DNA of 64,000 nt. It comes from Liolophura sinensis (taxonomy: Eukaryota; Mollusca; Polyplacophora; Chitonida; Chitonidae). Of this stretch, positions 12,886-25,200 are shown piece by piece (the stretch's first letter is position 1; each line of letters begins with the position of its first letter). A program made the translations under genes and the position numbers. Under the pieces are notes generated by a model, which had not been told where the DNA came from, did not search any database, and saw nothing but the letters and a program-made list of their open reading frames with translations. The stretch lies in contig NC_088300.1 in the NCBI RefSeq assembly GCF_032854445.1, positions 16,189,570 through 16,253,569 of the forward strand. Direction: 5' to 3'.

Positions 12886-15800
12886 CTGGCACAGAACACC
12901 AATCAAATAAATACTTAAAGAAATAAAACAGTAAAAATATAGTAAAAATGGAAGTCTGAACAATAAGTTGATTCAATAAAGTGTATTTTGTGATTAAAAC
13001 TCAAACGTGAAGAAAAGTGATTACAAAAAGGAGAGGGATTATGAGTGGACAAATCCAGGAGGATTTTAGTAAGTTAACAAGACAGATGAGGTACAGAGGC
13101 ATTAAACCAGAACATCATGGGTATATCAGGTGTATAGACCAAATATACACAAACATAACGATTATATTTACAGCTTTGTACACAAATCATCTTTATGAAT
13201 TTTTTCGGCTTACACGGTAACTTTAGAATTACTTTGAAAGAAATCCTTTCTAATTTTATTAGAACTTCATCATTATTTTCCTAGTCAAACATAATACATA
13301 TACCTGTACCAACATGTGATAGCTTACTTCACTGCAGGTAGACTAGGTCAATGATTCAGAGTAACAGGCATTTTGCAGTAATTACTTTGTTTCAACTGCA
13401 CTAATTTTTTTTAAGGTACAAAGCAAAATATGAATATCCTCATTCATTGTGATCACAAATTTTTCAACAAGCTACGCTGAAAACATTTACATCACTACGT
13501 TAAATGAGTTAAAACTGTGTCCCAAAACTGGCATTTTCAGGGCCACCAAACATACCTTAAAACATTTTTTTCTAAGATCGACAGAACTATCAGAATCAGA
13601 CAAAACATGCAACATAGCAATGGGCGAAATTTCAGCTCATTAACTGTAACTGTCATTTTGTGTGTCATGGATCATGGATAGCACAGCTCAATAACCATAT
13701 AACATATATGACATGACAACCATGTCCAAGGATTAAACATGTTATCCTTCAGTGGATCCTTACATGTACATGTACACCAGTAAGTAAGAAAACTCTTGCC
13801 TCTTTCTTATTCTTGTGATTAACATTTGCTCTTGATCAGCAGTGTCATTATAAGTATAATTTGTAACACAGCCAGTCACTGTTACTCTCTGATCTATCAT
13901 GAATTTTCAATTCAATTCCAATTTTTTGCTGTGTTCTATGGGCAAGCCAAAAATAAAAAGTCCTAAAATGAAATAAAACTGAAAATTCATCTTTCCATTT
14001 TCTCTGTTTTTTTTTTTCAAAACTATCCAATTATGTGTATGTAAAAACTGTTATGTCTTTGACAGGAAAAATTGTTGGGACAATATACACTTCCCACTAA
14101 TCAGATAACTTATGCTTTGTTTTTATACCCTCCTCTTGACATTGGAGAAAGATTTATTCTACTCATAAAACAACAAGCTAAGTAAGTGTGGCCTAACAAT
14201 ATAGGCATTGATAAACATTACTTGAATGGACCTCATACTGTATATAGAGTGTAATACTACTTGAATGTACATGTAGTTATAATGTTACACAGATCTAGAA
14301 TTTGTTCATAAACATATAGCATAAAATGTGTATTATGGATAGCTTAGTAAATATAATAGCCATTAAGAAGCTGGATGCACATGCGCCTGTGCATGTGCAG
14401 TCGCCTAGTGGGCAAATTGAGCAAGTGATAAGGTGTGTCAAATAGCCAGGTAAATCTGACCAATTTAAGCCCAGCCTGTACAGGTACATTTCACATGTAG
14501 AAATAAAGGTGCCAAGTTAACATTGATACAAAAAATAGACATCTATACATCATATATGCATTTCTGAACATTACCTACACGTACCTCTATTTAGTAAGTA
14601 CAAAATAGGCCAAAACCAACAAAGCGGTTAACAAGAATATTTGTTTCAATCATCACACATCAAACATATAAGTGAGAGTTGCCAAAGATACCAGTAGAAA
14701 TTTCAACAAAATCACAAACAGTTTGTAAACTGATGTTCACAGATCTTAGATATTTTAACTAAACACCATACACAGTAAAACTTCAAGTTAAAAAGAGATT
14801 ACAGTATCTTTCAGTACTTGAAATCTTCAAAAAAACATAGCAGATGTTTAAATGAGTAATAGATATCTGGCAACAGATGTTTAAATGAGTAACAGATAAC
14901 CGGTAACAGATGTTGGGTGGTTGAGACCCTTTTCCCAAATAAGCCTGCTTTAGACAATGATGAAACAGTTATACATCCTGATCTATCAAATGTCAGCACT
15001 GACAATGTGCATGAATTAAAAATGTCAATATAAAGCAGCCTTACCGTGAAATATGTTTATAGGATGTCAACAGCACATCCCTTCTGAAATATTACCATAT
15101 TATGCTGAAAGCCCTGATAATTTTAAAGAGCTACTGCTTTCAAATTAATCAGTTTTCAGGTAAAATTCTGCCACTTCTTACATATTGTATATCTTTACAT
15201 ATTGTATATCTTTTTATAATCATTTGGTAATATTGCGGGAAGTCTAATGTGGCCATAGCATTGATGTGACTTACCATATTTACCCAGTATAGACACTATA
15301 TGCTGAAGACAACTTGGTGTCGAGGAGATCACATCAACATACGGAGGGAAAATGCAGCCAGTACATTTTCACTTTATTCCCATAAATATACCTTTGTTCA
15401 GCAACAATATTACCACTGCTATCATGCAGTGGTCAAATCATACAATATAAAATAAATAAAGTGCTAAAAAAAACAGTCAAATAGTAGTCATACTCTTTTA
15501 AATATTTTCCCACAGTACATTTAAATTACATAAACATACTTAACAGAGATGCTGAGAGTTAACAATTGCCCTTCTTTTTTAAATCTTCAACTATTAATTA
15601 CAGCACTGTAAATGAGAACAAAGTTCAACAGTTAATTTTGGCATACCATAAAATATTAACCCAAATATACATATTCCTGATCAAATGAACAAGGTATATG
15701 TGGTATAGTACAATGTTTGGGAAGAGATCATCTCCTCAACAGAGCAGGTGGAAGGATTGTCTCCCTTTGTCACAGTTTTCACAACCGATCTGTCCTAAAT

Positions 15801-16157
15801 TCTTTTGTCAACAAGAAGTTTTCTGAAAACTAATCTCCAAATTTACACGATGTCCTCCTATCTTGATTTGAGGTGTAAGAGTATCTTACAAAGACAGTGA
15901 TTTGGAACTGAACAGGAAAAATCCTACTATCAATAGGGTATTTATGTCCAAAAAAATATCATAGCTAAAAACTTTTACAGAGACACAAAAGATTCTATCC
16001 TTGAAACATTATCAAAAATTTGCACCAGATTTGGATGAGTTGTAACTTTCAGCCAATGGCCGCAGATTCTCCAAGACCAAAGCTCACTTTTAATCGCTCA
16101 TTCAGACAATATCAGCCATTCTGTTACTCTTCTGCGACTGAACTCTCATCTCTGGAC

Positions 16158-16258
16158 TCAGGACTCCAGAAGAACATGCCAGCGACACACCTGTTCCCCC
16201 TTATTTTCCCGCATGTCCGCCCAGTGAGACATCTCCTCCTCACCACTGCTGTTCTGAC
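16158..16258 (-). CDS. Syt14: Syt14 terminal exon
   Basis: The acceptor is TTATCAG|GTCAGA. With the split Gly codon it encodes [19 protein letters not shown] and [14 protein letters not shown] followed by TGA. The human protein ends CRWHALLES, so the stop is at the family's normal place and the protein is not truncated. The 3' UTR follows on the lower-coordinate side. Confidence 0.95.
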
Positions 16259-19200
16259 CTGATAACATGAAAATAAACACATCCTAAATGACATTGTTTG
16301 CCCAAAGGGTTTTAAGAGGTATCCAATTTTTGGTAATTCATTCAAGGGACAAGGAAAGAGTCATACACTAACCGTTGAAGTCTGTTCTTTCTGAGGGAAG
16401 GTGTACATTTCAAGAATTTTTTGGAAATGTCTTTACACAAATACTTAACATGCTGACTGAAAGATACATTTCTACATCGAGACAAAAAAAAAAAAAGACA
16501 AAAGCCAACAGAATTATCTCCCTTGATCCTCTTACAGTGAAAAGCAGTCTCCATTGATCCACACGACAAACAATTGCTAATTTCAAGTATGAGTGTACAT
16601 TTCATTGCACCATACAGGTAATTACACAAAAGTATTGAAAATTTTTGTATGCAAGGCTTGAATTAGAAAATCTCCTTTGGTCTGCAACTTTTTTCCAATC
16701 ATAAAGTTTTGGCACACACAATAGCAGATGACCTGCAATTTTTAAGCTGCTAATTTAGTAGTTCAATTAAATTAAATACTGGGGTCTATTTTAAACAACT
16801 TTCTGATATTTGCCTGCCTCAACATTTAATCATTGAATTCCAAAATCCAGTCGATCAATAACGAAGTGGGGTTTTAAAGTCACTCTAAAGCAGGAGATAA
16901 TAGAACCTTTATTAAATTAGTGAATTAAATCCAATCCCGAGTCGAAATGTTGTTGCACTCCACAGAAATATTTCCCTCTTGCTTATCCAAATAATTTTCT
17001 GCAGTCATGGCAAGTCAGGTCTACTAATATTTTGAAACTGTGCGCCAAGAGACATGCAAATCAACCCAACAGGGCCACGCAGTCCTAAACGACAATGTTT
17101 AGCGATGGTTTCATCAGTCATCATGGATTAAAAATAGAAAGAACAATTTGCCCAGTAATTCGAACAAGAAAGGTCAACTACAAAGGTTTCAGTCAAGGCT
17201 TGCGCCTATCATTTATCGTCTGCCCAGCTGTCTCGTTATTCATGTTTTCTGACCATGGCCTTAGATACAATCCGGACTTTGAGGAGAGAAAAGTTAACAC
17301 TTGATCTGATTTTCTCGTATAACTAGTCCAAGATGGATATAACTGTGTATTAGTTACTGAAAGAATCCTTTTATTTTCCATCCAAACAAGAAGTCAACAT
17401 TGATTTCGCTTTTAGCTGACGCAAAAATGGAGTACATGCCGCAATACGAGCACACATGTGCACACAAGCGAAGGGAGATAATACTGTTCTTAAGTAGCTT
17501 TCAGCACCGAGTTATCTCTTATAACATCTCCTTGTGGTTTACAGCGGCCACGATTTGTGTTTCCTATGTTTTCAGAGAATAATAAATTGGGTGTATCTTT
17601 ATCAGTCCTTTTAATTAGAAAGCAGAACTTATAGTTGTCCATACACTGATATCTCATGCTTGGCCTGTGATTGTATTTGTTGAAATTTTTTTTGCGGGAC
17701 AGTTTTAAGCTGGCCTGCTATGGCAAATCTGGCTCCTGCTTTTCGCCATTCGCGGGTCCCCATTTCGAGCCCTGGTATATCTACCAACTAATACCATTTA
17801 TTTCTTTAAATGCCAATTAAAATATATTGTACTGACACATACCCAAAGCAAACCAGCCAATCATCTCCTTTTTCTTCATACTGCGTTTATTATAAACAGA
17901 CACCATGAGGGTGACCTCTGCTAATTGAAACAGAGCCACCTGGAACATGAAAGTCTCCTTAAAAAGCGGGTTGGGCTGTCCTCTCCTGATGGAGGTCTTA
18001 CTGCGTGCTATTTCCTGCCCAGTCGGTGACATCATTGTCAATTTCACGTAGGTATCTGGAAACAAATCGATACGTAGTGTAATGGGAGCAGCTTCTCACT
18101 GCTTATACTAGCAGGAAATTCCCTTTAGCTCGGCCATGGAGATCCGAGTTCAAATCCTGACTCACACAGTAAATCCTTCATCCATTACAGTGACAGCATC
18201 ATGGGCATATACATGTACAAGATACTCAGATATTATGAATTCTGAATTATATGAAAGTGTGAAGAATCAGTTGTTACAGAAAGAGGTACACTAGCTAACA
18301 GTTTCAGGTCCATCTGTACAAACACAGAGGGCTCTAATGATACATTTGTTGTATTATACTCCCATATGCATTTTCCCACAATAATTTCACCATCTAAAGA
18401 TATTCATCACAATTCACAAAGCTTCACTTAATCATCTTCCTATAACTCTTCTGTCTGCTATTTTTTATACAGATCACTTGCAAAAAAAACAAAAACCAGT
18501 GTTAAATCTGCATTTACCTGGTGCCCTGTTCATTGCCATATTCCTGAAGTTACTTCCCTTGAGGACCTCTACAGAGAGACGACCTGTAGTGCCGTTGTAT
18601 GAGAGCCCTAACAGAAGCTCGGGCATTCCTCCATGCTGCATGGACTGAGTGGAAGACCCGCTCTCACTCCGTGACAAACTCGAGACATCAAACTTGGAAT
18701 CTCCATGCTGAAGTCATAATTTATGTACTGGTAACACAACATTTATTTACCTCATTGGTGTGTTAAGACATCCTATTATTATTAATATTAATATTTCAAT
18801 TATATGTCTGCAGTCAGGTTTACCTTTGCACATGGCCAGCAAACCTGACAAATATCCAGATGTTGGGCCTTTAAGTAATATTAAGTATTTGAAATATTTT
18901 CATTTACCTGTCTTCATAGCATGTTAAGGAAGACAATTATCTCCCTTAATCCTCCTAAAGTGAAGAGTAGCTTCCCTTGATCTACATGGCATATACATGT
19001 AGTTAATGGATTACTCCTAAGTCTATGTATATACTGGTATCCTCTTCCAGTTATTAAACTTTTCCAACACCACTGCTTCATACCAACTGTTAGGCATTTT
19101 TCTATGTGAATCATTCACCCTGAAGACTTAAAATTAATAATACTGTGCAATGCACTTAAAAGCCGTCAGCCTTGAGCACATTTACAATGTAACAAATAGA

Positions 19201-22200
19201 TCCAATGTAACGATGGTAGATCTTCTTCAAGTACCATTTAGAAAGTTGTGAAACATGAAGCAGAATACCTTTTTAAGATAACAACTTTTTAGTTTATGTC
19301 AGACTGCTATTGTAGTCTCTTATATAAAATTGACCTTATACCGCTCTAGAGTTAGAACATTTACATGGATATGGATGGACAGATGCCAACCTCTGTGAAA
19401 ATATCCTTTTGCCAATACTGGCTGAGTGGTAAAAATATGAAGTGTTTTGTGCACTTGCAGTGTTGTCAGCTGGTTATTTCTGGGTGACTAACTTACACTG
19501 AGGTTACTTCTTGGCTCCAGCACAACCCAGTGAGTGGAGGAAATGTCCAGGTTCAGACAGCCAAAGCCTACCACACATTCACCAATCATCCGCTCCCGTC
19601 TCATCCGCTCCACACCATACAGTCGGAAACGGACGCCCATGTTGTTCACATCCTCTGAGGAAAACAACCAGATTATAACAGATTAACTTTAGCAATGTTG
19701 TAGAAAAGCAAAGAGCAAGGTTCTATGTCTCACAAAAAGACCCATTTATTAAAGTATTATGCTGACTAACAAAAGCAGCACTAACACAAATTTATTTGGT
19801 ATGTTTCATACTGAGCTCAAGAACATTTCACTTATATTATAGTAGTCAATGGACTAAATTTTAAAGAGCTCTCGAAAAAGCACTGCACCTCAGCATGTAC
19901 AAGACACACCTCCTGACTGTAGCAATGTTGTATAGACTACTGGACCAGTAAGGCCTACTGTCTTTGATCGCAAAAATATATAAAATATTGGCAAAACTAA
20001 ATTAATTTAAGTCAACTGAAACCAAGGAATAGCTTGTTTCATACAATGTAGATAGATGCAATGAAAGGTTAGAGCAAGGAAACATGACTGGTTAGCCTGT
20101 GGGGTGTCATATCTGGTGTCTTTGCATAATGATTCAGTGGCATCAGCACTTTGGTGACATGGACTGGCCCTGCCACACGAAGGCACAATATTTGTACATA
20201 CACCTAATGACTCCTCATGGTCAAATAGTTAAGTACGATGTTAACCCCACAAGCACACATACATACAATGTAGATAGAAGCATCAATGTCAAGATCAAGC
20301 TAGAGTAAACTGGGGTTGGTGATACCTGATTGGAATATGAGGTGGAGGAAGAAGTACTCACCTTTTTTTATCTTACTGAAGACAAAGGTCTCATCAAAAG
20401 CAGGGTTTTCACCTGTCCTAACCTTGGTCTTGACTCTCTGTTTCTTGGTTGGGAGGAGAAGCAGACGGACTTGAGAGTGGTTGGTACCGCCACGCTCCTT
20501 GGCTGGTACTTCGCGCGCCTGTAAGATGGTGATGCTCATGCTGGCATGCTTAGCGTCATACTGGAAAGGTGACTTCAAGGCTGCCACATTTGGAGATAAG
20601 CGGAGGTTCATGCTGGAGGTCACTCACATCAAACAGGTGTTCCTGAAACAATGAGCCGTAGCATCATCAATATTAAAAGCAGTTTATTAAACAATTCTTG
20701 TGCCTCTGTGAGAATAAGTGGTTGACAACACTGGTTTCCCTAGGGACTCAGATTGCCATCGGATAAGTGAGAAGTTCTTGTGTATAGCATTAAACAATAA
20801 TCAAATAAATAAATAAATAAGTAAATAAACAAATTCACAAATCTTACTGCAATCTCATTAGGCAAATGATCTTGAAATGGTTTGATATATCAATCAAATA
20901 AATGAGGCAAAAATGGCTCCCAAATGTAAACATACACAAAGCATGTTTACTTAATACCTATTCTGAAGACATGCTCAAGCTCAGCAAAACACATTTTCTT
21001 GTCATCAGTGGGTGTTAAATATGAATCAGATGTTTCCACAAAGGAAATATTATCACTCCTGTCAGTAAACATTCTCTTCAACTTTTTTTTCATATTACTA
21101 AGCTCAAATTCGTCATCTCTTGCCAACTGAATATGATTAGTATATATCACTGCAAGATTATTATAAAAAATAATTTAGTGAGAATAATGAATGCAGTATT
21201 TGGAAAGTTTTTACACAGCTGGCATTTTTATGAACAAGGGTTACATGTAGTCCAAGAATACATTGTTAATGCATGTAGAACATGTACTTGCACTAAAGAG
21301 TAGTTCAGACAGGTTAATTAATATCTAGTTAATTAATATCCACAGCAGGTGGCTCCCATGAAGAACTGAAATCAACGCTGATTATCTTAGAGTGGAGCAT
21401 TTCCAGGTGGATCTGGTCACAGTAACATTTCCTTCACAGGTATCACAGTTCACGTAGGTGACAGTACAGCTCATTATAAACTTTATCGTTGCTCAGGTCA
21501 GTGGATGGTCAAGGGAAAACTGACCATTAACCAGAACTGAAAAGCTCTCTGTGTGATGGACAGTTTATGACATACTTCCCAGTTTAAGTGTAACATTAAC
21601 AGATATGAAATGCCTGCAGTCTTAGTGCTAATTCTTGAAGTTTGTGACAATTTCCCTTTATCAGACACATGTACCCGGGTAATGGAATTTGGATGTGAAG
21701 ATCCAGGTTCAAATCCAGGCTACATAAAGTAAATCCTTCATCTCTGCCATGAATTTGAATATTTGTCTCAGTGGTTAATATAACTTTTATGCTCTATCAA
21801 TACCATACCTTTCACTGATCTGCTTACAAACGTATACCGGAGAATTTTGAAATAAATGGAATTTCTCATTACTCTTTTTTATATGTCTTTGTGGAATATG
21901 ACAACTGTAACTAGATACAGTAATAAAGACAATGAATGGCTGCCTAAAACTGTGACAGATTTGGAATATAAACCAAGTTTACCATATCACACTTGTAATG
22001 CAAACAATTTATAAGAAGAATAAGTTATATCCGAAAATTTCACCCAGGAATTTCTATCTTTTTAAAATTTCTTTGTGGAATGTGAAAATTGTAACTTTTT
22101 TACAATAATCAACATAATGAATCGCGGCCTCAAGCTGTGACGCAGGTTTGAAATATTTAAGCTAAGCATACCAGATAAAGCAGACAAATTCTAAGAAGCA

Positions 22201-25200
22201 TAAATTACATAAGACAATTTCATTTGGGCACAAGACATCTGGTGTTCATCTCAAAAGAAAATTACCTTTTCTTCTTGAAAAACAGCACCAATATTGATTG
22301 AGAAGTATGCAAATGTAAGTTTTATAAGCTGACACTACAACTGTTGTTCAGTACCTGAGCAAGACAGGTAAGTGTTCCGCTCAATGACTAGTGACATGGA
22401 TTCCAGGTAAGCGCACGTCATAACTTTGATCCCAAACAGATCAATACCCGCAGGTGTGACATTCCCTTACACAGGTAACTTAGATGTACGTCCTCAGGTA
22501 GGTAGTGCAGCTACTTCCTCAATATGACAAGAGGACAAACCTTAATCAAGCACAGTCTGTAAATAAAAACTGAATCATTGTGTGCTGGAGGACTGTCACA
22601 GGCTGGAAGGGGAGAGGTTTAAATGGTACTAACCATGGTCACAAGCAAGGCACAGGTGGCTCTACTATTTCCTTAATTAATCTTTGAATGATGAAGTGCC
22701 ATTCCCTGGTGATAACCCTATTTTGGAACATGTACATGTGACCTTACTGTTTTTCATCTTGTATTCCAAAATGAATACTCGTATGCAAATGTGCACTTGC
22801 AGGCAAAACAAAAAAAAAACAGAAATAAAAATAAAAGTGTAGGTAAAAATACTAGCAAGGCTAAAATTTGCCAGACATACATATAGTGAATGCAGAGAAC
22901 TACTTCTTACTGAATACCTAATAGATATCAAAATTTCATGTGAAGACATTCATAAAGATGTAGGCCTATCACACATCTGCCTTGGGAATAAGTGAATGCT
23001 GCACTCACATCTGAACCGAGTCCCTTGCCTTCCCCTGACAGAGCCTCGCTGGCCATGGAGTGGGTCGGGGAGGTTTGCTGGAAGCCCTCATTCTGGTAGG
23101 ACAGGACAGCATCTGTCGGGGACTGGGTGCCTGAGTGGCTGTGGGGAGAGGAGGGTCCCTCCAGGCTGCTGGCCTCTGCCTCCACCTCGCTCCCTGCCAT
23201 ACTCCCAACTGCGCTTCCCACCACACTGGACTCATCATGTTTGGATCTCTCTGAGATAGAAACTTTACCCACAGAGCGCACTGTAAGGTATAAACAATGA
23301 CATGTATATAATAATGTGTAAACAATGACATGTATATAGCAATATATAAACAATGACATGTATACAGCAATGTGTAAACAATGACATGTATATAGCAATG
23401 TATAAACAATGACATGTATACAGCAATGTGTAAATAATGGCATGTATACAGCAATGTGTACACAATGACATGTATATGGCAATGTATAGACGATGATGTA
23501 TATATCAATGTATAAACTATGACATAAATATAGCAATGTATAAACTATGACATGTATATAACAATGTGTAAACAATGTCATGTATATAACAATGTGTAAA
23601 CAATGTCATGTGTATAGCAATTAATGAACAATGACATGTATATAGCAATGTATAAACTATGATATGTATACAGCAATGTATCAACAATGATGTATGTAGG
23701 AATGTGTAAACAATGACATGTATACAGCAATGTGTAAACAATGACATGTATATAGCAATGTATAAACTATGATATATGTATAGCAATGTGTAAACAATGA
23801 CATGTATACAGCAGTATTAAAGCAAAGCAAGTAAGTGCCAAGATAATTGATGTTGAGGTCATGGATATGACCTGGGATTGAACTCTGGATCTTGTGTTAC
23901 GAGGCAGATGCTTTATATCTACTAAGCTACTGCAGCCGGTACACAAAAAATAAAAAAATAGACGATTTTAGTACCATACTGTTGATAAAGGAAAAAATAA
24001 AGGTATTTTGACAATAATGTAAATGTAAGAAATATAAATAGATTCCTGTATATATGTATTAAAAAAAATGCCAAAATGATTTAGCGGTTAGATGTTAGTA
24101 ACAACATGTTCGAAGTGTAATCAAGGTGTAGAAGATTATACCATGATTACCCTAGAGTAAGTGAACAACATACATTTTTTTAATGATAAGGAACATAATA
24201 ACAGTTAATGTCTAGATACATGTAGTGTTTAAGGTTACTGCATCAATCATTAGCCTTTTAATGTCAGTTCACTATACTGACATTTTTATTCATGTTAGCC
24301 ATGTTTACTTCTTGTGGATAAAAAAAAAATGTAAATGTCACAAAAAGGCCCATAATTGACACTTTTAATGTTGCTTCTGTTGTAGTTTCAGTTCATTTTT
24401 GAGATATAAACTATAAATAGCATTGGCACATTGCCAACTGGACCTAATTCACCGGTGCTTGGCTTTCCGGACTGTAATCAAATCAGCACCCAGAAGTGCG
24501 TTCCCTTTCCGTGATCATGTGATCATCAATCTGATTTTGTCTTCAATCAATACTGGGCTGGCAGAAATGTTCTGTTATGATGGATGTCACAAATGCTGGG
24601 GAAAAAGTCCCTAGGACTTAACAAGCCCAAATATTATATGCTGTGGTAATCAACATTAATGACTTGATTGTTGACACAGCAACAAAATGCCAATAATATT
24701 ACTAATTCTGTGAGTTACATGCTGTCTGATTTTGTGAATCAAGTCTCATCAGCTACTGCTTGTGGCTTTATTAAACAAATCTGCCAATGTGTACATATGA
24801 TTCCGAAATTATAATACCTTTCTCTAAATGACCTAGACTAAGGAAAAAACACAAATCTTAAAAGAAACAAATTACCAAAATTCTTTCACACATTTTACAT
24901 AAAGATATATAATATACCTTTATGTCAAATATTCAGACTTTGGCATGAGACATGATTTCTGAAGATAACATTAAAACTGTGATATAAAGACACATTACAG
25001 GCTTTACAGCCATCCTTCTTATGAATATAAAGTAAGTACATTTCACAAAATAAAAAGTAGAATACCTGAGCCTGAAGGCTGTAGGGTGGTGGGAGACTTG
25101 ACATTCTTGATGCTGCGTGTACTGGCTGACCTCTTCACCTCCTGGTACTTCTCCAATACATCATCGTCACTATCACTAGAGGACGTGTCATCTATCTCAT

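Larger units (their letters stand above)
7667..16157. other. Intergenic region between the kinesin start and the synaptotagmin stop
   Basis: The right side includes the synaptotagmin 3' UTR. The first AATAAA downstream of its stop on the minus strand is at 15378-15373, giving a UTR of roughly 0.8 kb; an ATTAAA lies closer, at 16094-16089. The left side should hold the kinesin promoter. Between them are a (TA)n tract, SINE fragments, one copy of the dispersed repeat element, C and T homopolymers and the 55-bp minisatellite. A 164-codon plus-strand ORF at 8527-9021 has no recognisable domain and is not called. Confidence 0.6.
20643..23008. other. Syt14 intron between exons 4 and 5
   Basis: Apart from the possible cassette exon and two SINE pieces, this is AT-rich unique DNA with nothing recognised. 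Confidence 0.55.

Noticed and set aside
12466-12963. Several overlapping ORFs near 12.5-12.9 kb
   Set aside because: Products of the 55-bp minisatellite in different frames.
22928-23786. Cys/His/Tyr-rich ORFs on the minus strand
   Set aside because: Translation of the 28-bp minisatellite; only the part 23009-23280 is exon.
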